DNA from: Nanobdellota archaeon
Lineage (GTDB): Archaea; Nanobdellota; Nanobdellia; Woesearchaeales; JAHJBD01
DNA: 6,669 nt
Reading direction: 5' to 3'
Assembly (NCBI GenBank): GCA_018813725.1
Contig: JAHJBD010000130.1
Location: 1-6,669, forward strand
In this document: piece by piece, positions 3,209-6,669 of the stretch
Numbering within the stretch: position 1 is the first letter of the stretch
How the letters are laid out: each line of letters opens with the position of its first letter
Translations under genes and position numbers: made by a program
The notes under the pieces: model-generated
Seen by the model: the letters and a program-made list of their open reading frames with translations, nothing else
Told to the model about the DNA's origin: nothing
The model's database searches: none

Positions 3209-5638
3209 GTGGATACAAATATTACGCAAATAAGAAAAAGAGATGGCAGGATAGTTGAATATGTTCCGGAAAAGATAACCAATGCAATATTCAAGGCTGC
3301 GCAGTCTGTTGGTGGAAGCGACAGGCAAGCTGCTGAAGAGATAACAAGCAAAGTAAATACAATAATGGAGTTTAAGTTTACCTCAAAAGAAGTCCCTACT
3401 GTTGAAGAAGTCCAGGATATTGTCGAAAAAGTGCTTATCAAATCTGGACACGCTAAGACTGCCAAAGCATATATATTATACAGGCAGCAGCACCAGAAAC
3501 TTAGAGAGACCAAAGACATGTTTGTCGATGTCTCAAACACGATCAGTTCATACCTTAAACAATCAGACTGGAGAGTCAATGAGAACAGCAATGAAGATTA
3601 TTCTTTCTCTGGACTTATGCTTTATACTGCTGGAAAAGTTATTGCCAATTACACCTTAAATGAGATATATCCACAGGCAGTATCAAAGGCACATAAAGAA
3701 GGTTACATGCATATACATGACCTTAGCCATGGTTTTATCGGATATTGCGCTGGATGGTCACTTACCAAACTTTTGAAAGAGGGTTTTGGAGGGGTTCCAA
3801 ACAAAGTGGATGCAAAGCCAGCTAAACACCTACCAGTAGTAGTACATCAGATGGTTAATTTCATCGGCTGCCTTCAGATGGAGTTTGCAGGTGCTCAAGC
3901 ATTCTCAAGCGTAGATACATTGATGGCCCCTTTTGTCAAGAAAGATAATCTATCTTACAAAGAGACCAAGCAGTGCATGCAAGAGCTCGTATACAGTTTG
4001 AACATACCATCAAGATGGGGTTCACAGTATCCGTTTTCAAACTTGACATTTGACTGGGTAGTTCCTAAAGATATGAAGGATAAGCCAGCAATAGTTGGCG
4101 GAGAACCACAGGAGTTTACATACGGCGACTGTCAGAAAGAGATGGACATGATCAACAAGGCATTCCTTGAAGTTATGATGGAAGGAGATGCCAATGGAAG
4201 GATATTCACTTTCCCTATCCCAACATACAACCTTACCAAGAATTTTAATTGGGACAGTGAAAACGCAAACATCTTGTTCGAAGCCACTGCAAAATACGGG
4301 ATGCCATATTTCCAGAATTATATAGGGTCAAACCTTGACCCTGGAGCGATAAGAGCAATGTGCTGCAGGTTAAATCTGAATCAACTGGAGCTAATCAACA
4401 GGCCAGGAAGCATGTGGGGCCCAGGAGATAACACAGGAAGTGTAGGTGTAGTTACGCTCAACATGAACAGGCTTGGATATGAAGCGCAAAGCAAAGAAGA
4501 ATTTTTCAAGAAATTAACATATTATATGGAACTCTCAAAAACTTCGCTTGAGATAAAAAGAGACATAGCTGAAAAGAACCTTAAATCTGGGCTTATGCCT
4601 TATGCAAAGAGGTATCTTGGGACTTTTGGGAACCATTTTTCAACAATCGGACTATGCGGGATGAATGAGTGCTGCAAAAATTTCCTTGGAAAGGACATAA
4701 GCACTGAAGAAGGGACTGAGTTTACTGTTGAAGTATTAGGTTTTATGAGAGATAAGCTAAAAGAGTTCCAAAAGGAAACTGGTGCATTATATAATCTAGA
4801 AGCCAGCCCTGCAGAGAGCGCATCTTACAGGCTTGCAAAGATTGACAAGCAAAAGTATCCAGACATCATCACTGCTGGAGAGGATACACCTTACCTTACA
4901 AACTCAACTCAACTGCCAGTAGGTAAGACTGACGATGCTATCGAAGCTGTTGAACACCAGAACCAGATCCAGCCATTGTATACCGGAGGAACAATATTCC
5001 ATACATTCCTTGGCGAAAAGCTAAAATCAGGAGAATCATGCAAACAGCTTGTAAGAAAAATTGCAGAGAATACAAGGTTGCCGTATTTCTCGATAACTCC
5101 AACATTTAGCGTATGTAAAGACCATGGTTATCTAACTGGTGAACAGATCAAGTGCTCTGAATGCGGACAGCCTACTGAAGTATATACAAGGATCGTAGGT
5201 TATTTTAGGCCGGTAAGCAAATGGAACATAGGGAAAAAAGAGGAATACAAGCAAAGGCTTGAATATGAAGAGAACAAAAGTCTAGTATCTGAGTTCAAGT
5301 CAAAAGTGGTTGTCCAGACTAATGGCACAGCGATGTCTGAGGCTGAAGCTACTGCTGTTGGAGATGTGAAGTCTTACAAGGTATTCACTTTTCCAAACTG
5401 CGACAAATGCAAGGATACCAAAGCGTTCCTGTCAAAGATAAGCCTGTTAGGTGAAGCTGTTGACCTGACAGATCCTAATGGAAAACAGGTATTCCAAAAG
5501 TACTATAAGGATATCAGGCACAAGCTTAATCGTGATGAGCATGGCCTACAGCTGCCAGTAGTGCTTTTCTTTGACAAACAAGGCAATGTATCCGGCGTGT
5601 CTCAATCACTTGAGACTACAAAGGAGATATTGTCATGA
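3209..5638 (+). CDS. nrdD: Anaerobic (class III) ribonucleoside-triphosphate reductase NrdD with fused C-terminal glutaredoxin-like domain
   Basis: This oxygen-sensitive glycyl-radical enzyme, 809 residues long, converts ribonucleoside triphosphates to deoxy forms. Domains in order: an ATP-cone (about 4-98) for allosteric control; the catalytic barrel (about 110-630) with AGAQAFSSVDT (227-237) and the MCCRL motif (384-388), whose cysteines should include the thiyl-radical residue; a zinc site of Cys636, His639, Cys649 and Cys652; and the glycyl-radical loop RIVGY with Gly664. After a linker of about 55 residues comes a redoxin fold (about 722-809) with FPNCDKC (Cys731, Cys734) and a cis-proline-type LPVV (782-785). 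Redoxin-dependent NrdD enzymes are known and usually use a separate protein; here the donor seems built in, so formate is probably not the reductant (inference). The start is GTG with a Shine-Dalgarno site at 3195-3203. The stop overlaps the nrdG start by ATGA. No intein interrupts it. Confidence 0.96.
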   Translation: MDTNITQIRKRDGRIVEYVPEKITNAIFKAAQSVGGSDRQAAEEITSKVNTIMEFKFTSKEVPTVEEVQDIVEKVLIKSGHAKTAKAYILYRQQHQKLRETKDMFVDVSNTISSYLKQSDWRVNENSNEDYSFSGLMLYTAGKVIANYTLNEIYPQAVSKAHKEGYMHIHDLSHGFIGYCAGWSLTKLLKEGFGGVPNKVDAKPAKHLPVVVHQMVNFIGCLQMEFAGAQAFSSVDTLMAPFVKKDNLSYKETKQCMQELVYSLNIPSRWGSQYPFSNLTFDWVVPKDMKDKPAIVGGEPQEFTYGDCQKEMDMINKAFLEVMMEGDANGRIFTFPIPTYNLTKNFNWDSENANILFEATAKYGMPYFQNYIGSNLDPGAIRAMCCRLNLNQLELINRPGSMWGPGDNTGSVGVVTLNMNRLGYEAQSKEEFFKKLTYYMELSKTSLEIKRDIAEKNLKSGLMPYAKRYLGTFGNHFSTIGLCGMNECCKNFLGKDISTEEGTEFTVEVLGFMRDKLKEFQKETGALYNLEASPAESASYRLAKIDKQKYPDIITAGEDTPYLTNSTQLPVGKTDDAIEAVEHQNQIQPLYTGGTIFHTFLGEKLKSGESCKQLVRKIAENTRLPYFSITPTFSVCKDHGYLTGEQIKCSECGQPTEVYTRIVGYFRPVSKWNIGKKEEYKQRLEYEENKSLVSEFKSKVVVQTNGTAMSEAEATAVGDVKSYKVFTFPNCDKCKDTKAFLSKISLLGEAVDLTDPNGKQVFQKYYKDIRHKLNRDEHGLQLPVVLFFDKQGNVSGVSQSLETTKEILS
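5621..5626 (+). promoter_or_regulatory. Shine-Dalgarno site for nrdG inside the end of nrdD
   Basis: AAGGAG lies 8 bases before the ATG at 5635, within the last codons of nrdD. Together with the ATGA overlap it suggests coupled translation of reductase and activase. Confidence 0.6.
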
Positions 5639-6312
5639 TCAAAGGCCTGCAAAAAACTTGTCTATTGAATTACCCACCATATACTGTTGCAACAGTATTT
5701 GTTGGTGGGTGTAATTTTTCTTGTCCTTTTTGTCATAATAAGGATCTGGTGCTAAACCCATCTTCCATAGATACGATCCATGAAGATGAGCTTATGGACC
5801 TACTTGACAAGAGAGGGAAATGGCTTGACGGAGTGTGCATCACTGGAGGAGAGCCGTTATTATATGACATTACTGACCTTGCAAAAAAGATAAAAGATAA
5901 AGGGTTTAAGGTAAAGGTGGATACAAACGGTACAAATCCCCAGCAGCTTAAAACACTTATCGACCAAAAGCTGGTAGATTATGTTGCTATGGACATCAAG
6001 TCAAGCAAAGAGAAGTATAATGAAGCTGCAAACTGTAATGTTGATATGGATAAGATTGAGAGGTCTATCCAGATAATCAAAGATAGTGGAATAGAACATG
6101 AGTTTAGGACGACTTTTGTTCCAAAGCTTCACACGATTGAAGAGGTTAAGAATATAGGGGAGTGGCTTAAAGGTGCTGATAAGTTTGTTGTCCAGAACTT
6201 TAAGCCAGGAACATGTCTTGATCCAAGCTTTAATGATGAGAAAAGTTTTGGTGAAAAAGAATTAGAAGAGTTTAGGTGCATATTAAAAAATCATATCAAA
6301 GAAGTTATTTGA
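5635..6312 (+). CDS. nrdG: Anaerobic ribonucleotide reductase activating protein NrdG (radical SAM)
   Basis: This 225-residue radical S-adenosylmethionine enzyme uses a 4Fe-4S cluster to cleave SAM and place the glycyl radical on NrdD. The cluster motif is CNFSCPFCHN with Cys26, Cys30 and Cys33. ITGGEP (69-74) is the SAM-binding GGE motif, and VDTNG (95-99) and AMDIKSS (118-124) are further family blocks. Length and the YPPYTVATVFVGGCNFSCPFCHN opening fit the longer pyruvate formate-lyase-activase-like form (NrdG2 type), often paired with redoxin-dependent NrdD, rather than the shorter E. coli type. The subtype assignment is from memory of the family. The start overlaps the nrdD stop by 4 bases, and an AAGGAG site precedes it. 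The gene ends the operon and overlaps the convergent DUF1003 gene by 8 bp. Confidence 0.95.
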   Translation: MIKGLQKTCLLNYPPYTVATVFVGGCNFSCPFCHNKDLVLNPSSIDTIHEDELMDLLDKRGKWLDGVCITGGEPLLYDITDLAKKIKDKGFKVKVDTNGTNPQQLKTLIDQKLVDYVAMDIKSSKEKYNEAANCNVDMDKIERSIQIIKDSGIEHEFRTTFVPKLHTIEEVKNIGEWLKGADKFVVQNFKPGTCLDPSFNDEKSFGEKELEEFRCILKNHIKEVI

Positions 6313-6669
6313 GTTTTCTGATCATCTCTTTAATCTCGTTTAAGTCACGCTGCATATCCTCAATCTCGCGTTCTGCTTTCCTATTGACAAGGTAATCATA
6401 CCTTTGGTTTATCCTATCACGTTCTGCCTGCCTGTTCTGGCTCATAAGAATGATAGGTGCCTGGACAGCTGCAAGCGTTGACAATACAAAATTTAGCAGT
6501 ATAAAAGGATAAGGGTCCCACTTATACTTTACCATCATCATGTTAAGTGTCATCCAGATCAATAGAAGAATACCTAACGAGATTATGAAATACCAGCTTC
6601 CTGCTACCCTTGTCACCAAGTCAGCAGATTTCTGGCCTAAGGTTAGCTGCTTAGTCAGAGCAGGATGAT
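6305..6669 (-). CDS. DUF1003 family membrane protein, N-terminus beyond the window
   Basis: The open frame continues without a stop to the window edge (codons from 6667), giving 120 visible residues; the true start lies outside. The TTG at 6619 could be taken as a start, but the sequence before it, LTLGQKSAD then LVTRVAGSWYFII, is itself the conserved DUF1003 opening, so translation must begin further upstream. Two membrane helices follow: around WYFIISLGILLLIW, and PFILLNFVLSTLAAVQAP preceded by the family's WDPYP. The signature MSQNRQAERDR comes next, then a charged, probably coiled-coil tail (NRKAEREIEDMQRDLNEIKEM). DUF1003 proteins are small membrane proteins without a firmly known role. 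The gene is convergent with nrdG and shares its last 8 bp, so it is not part of that operon. Confidence 0.88.
   Translation of the reverse strand, partial: HPALTKQLTLGQKSADLVTRVAGSWYFIISLGILLLIWMTLNMMMVKYKWDPYPFILLNFVLSTLAAVQAPIILMSQNRQAERDRINQRYDYLVNRKAEREIEDMQRDLNEIKEMIRKLK

Noticed and set aside
3103..3591. 162-codon minus-strand frame opposite the nrdR end and nrdD start
   Set aside because: It spans two well-supported genes, has no family motif and no start signals.
3209..5638. Intein within nrdD, as occurs in some archaeal reductases
   Set aside because: The NrdD blocks follow one another at normal spacing. The extra length over typical enzymes is explained by the C-terminal redoxin domain.
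6305..6619. DUF1003 gene starting at the TTG at 6619
   Set aside because: The frame stays open to the window edge and the upstream residues (LTLGQKSAD) match the conserved family N-terminus, so this is an internal leucine, not the start.

Overview
The window looks like chromosomal DNA from an AT-rich archaeon. Supporting signs are TATA boxes centred about 26 bases upstream of start codons that appear leaderless (PHP gene, DUF212 gene), GAGGTGAT-type Shine-Dalgarno sites, arginine coded almost only by AGA/AGG, and heavy use of ATA. The gene content would fit a small-genome lineage of the Woesearchaeota/DPANN kind, but that placement is inference and I am not certain of it.

Left part (1-1455). 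The first 51 bases are the start of a leftward DUF1385-like gene that runs off the window. Between it and a rightward four-helix membrane protein with a lysine-rich tail (299-724) lies a small foldback element (101-241). It has 17-bp inverted ends and is flanked by a perfect 9-bp direct repeat, which is how a MITE-type insertion looks. The membrane protein meets head-on, with no spacer, a leftward two-gene operon: a DUF212 (divergent PAP2) membrane protein followed by a CxxCxxCC (YkgJ-type) metal-binding protein, overlapping by ATGA.

Middle (1456-2737). A 92-bp divergent promoter region drives the DUF212 operon leftward and a PHP-domain metallohydrolase rightward. The PHP protein carries an unusual histidine-rich C-terminal tail. 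A 212-bp intergenic region follows, with two or three TATA boxes and two pairs of NrdR-box-like operators.

Right part (2738-6312). This is a complete anaerobic (class III) ribonucleotide reductase operon, nrdR-nrdD-nrdG. NrdR is the ATP-cone repressor and very likely acts on the operator pairs just upstream of its own gene. NrdD is the glycyl-radical reductase, and NrdG is the radical-SAM activase that installs the radical. NrdD ends in a fused glutaredoxin-like domain with a CDKC motif, so the electron donor for nucleotide reduction appears to be built into the enzyme. Together the three genes make deoxyribonucleotides without oxygen under feedback transcriptional control. The window closes with a convergent DUF1003 membrane protein whose N-terminus lies outside.

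The most notable points are the NrdD-redoxin fusion, the duplicated promoter/NrdR-box control region in an archaeal setting, and the MITE-like insertion.
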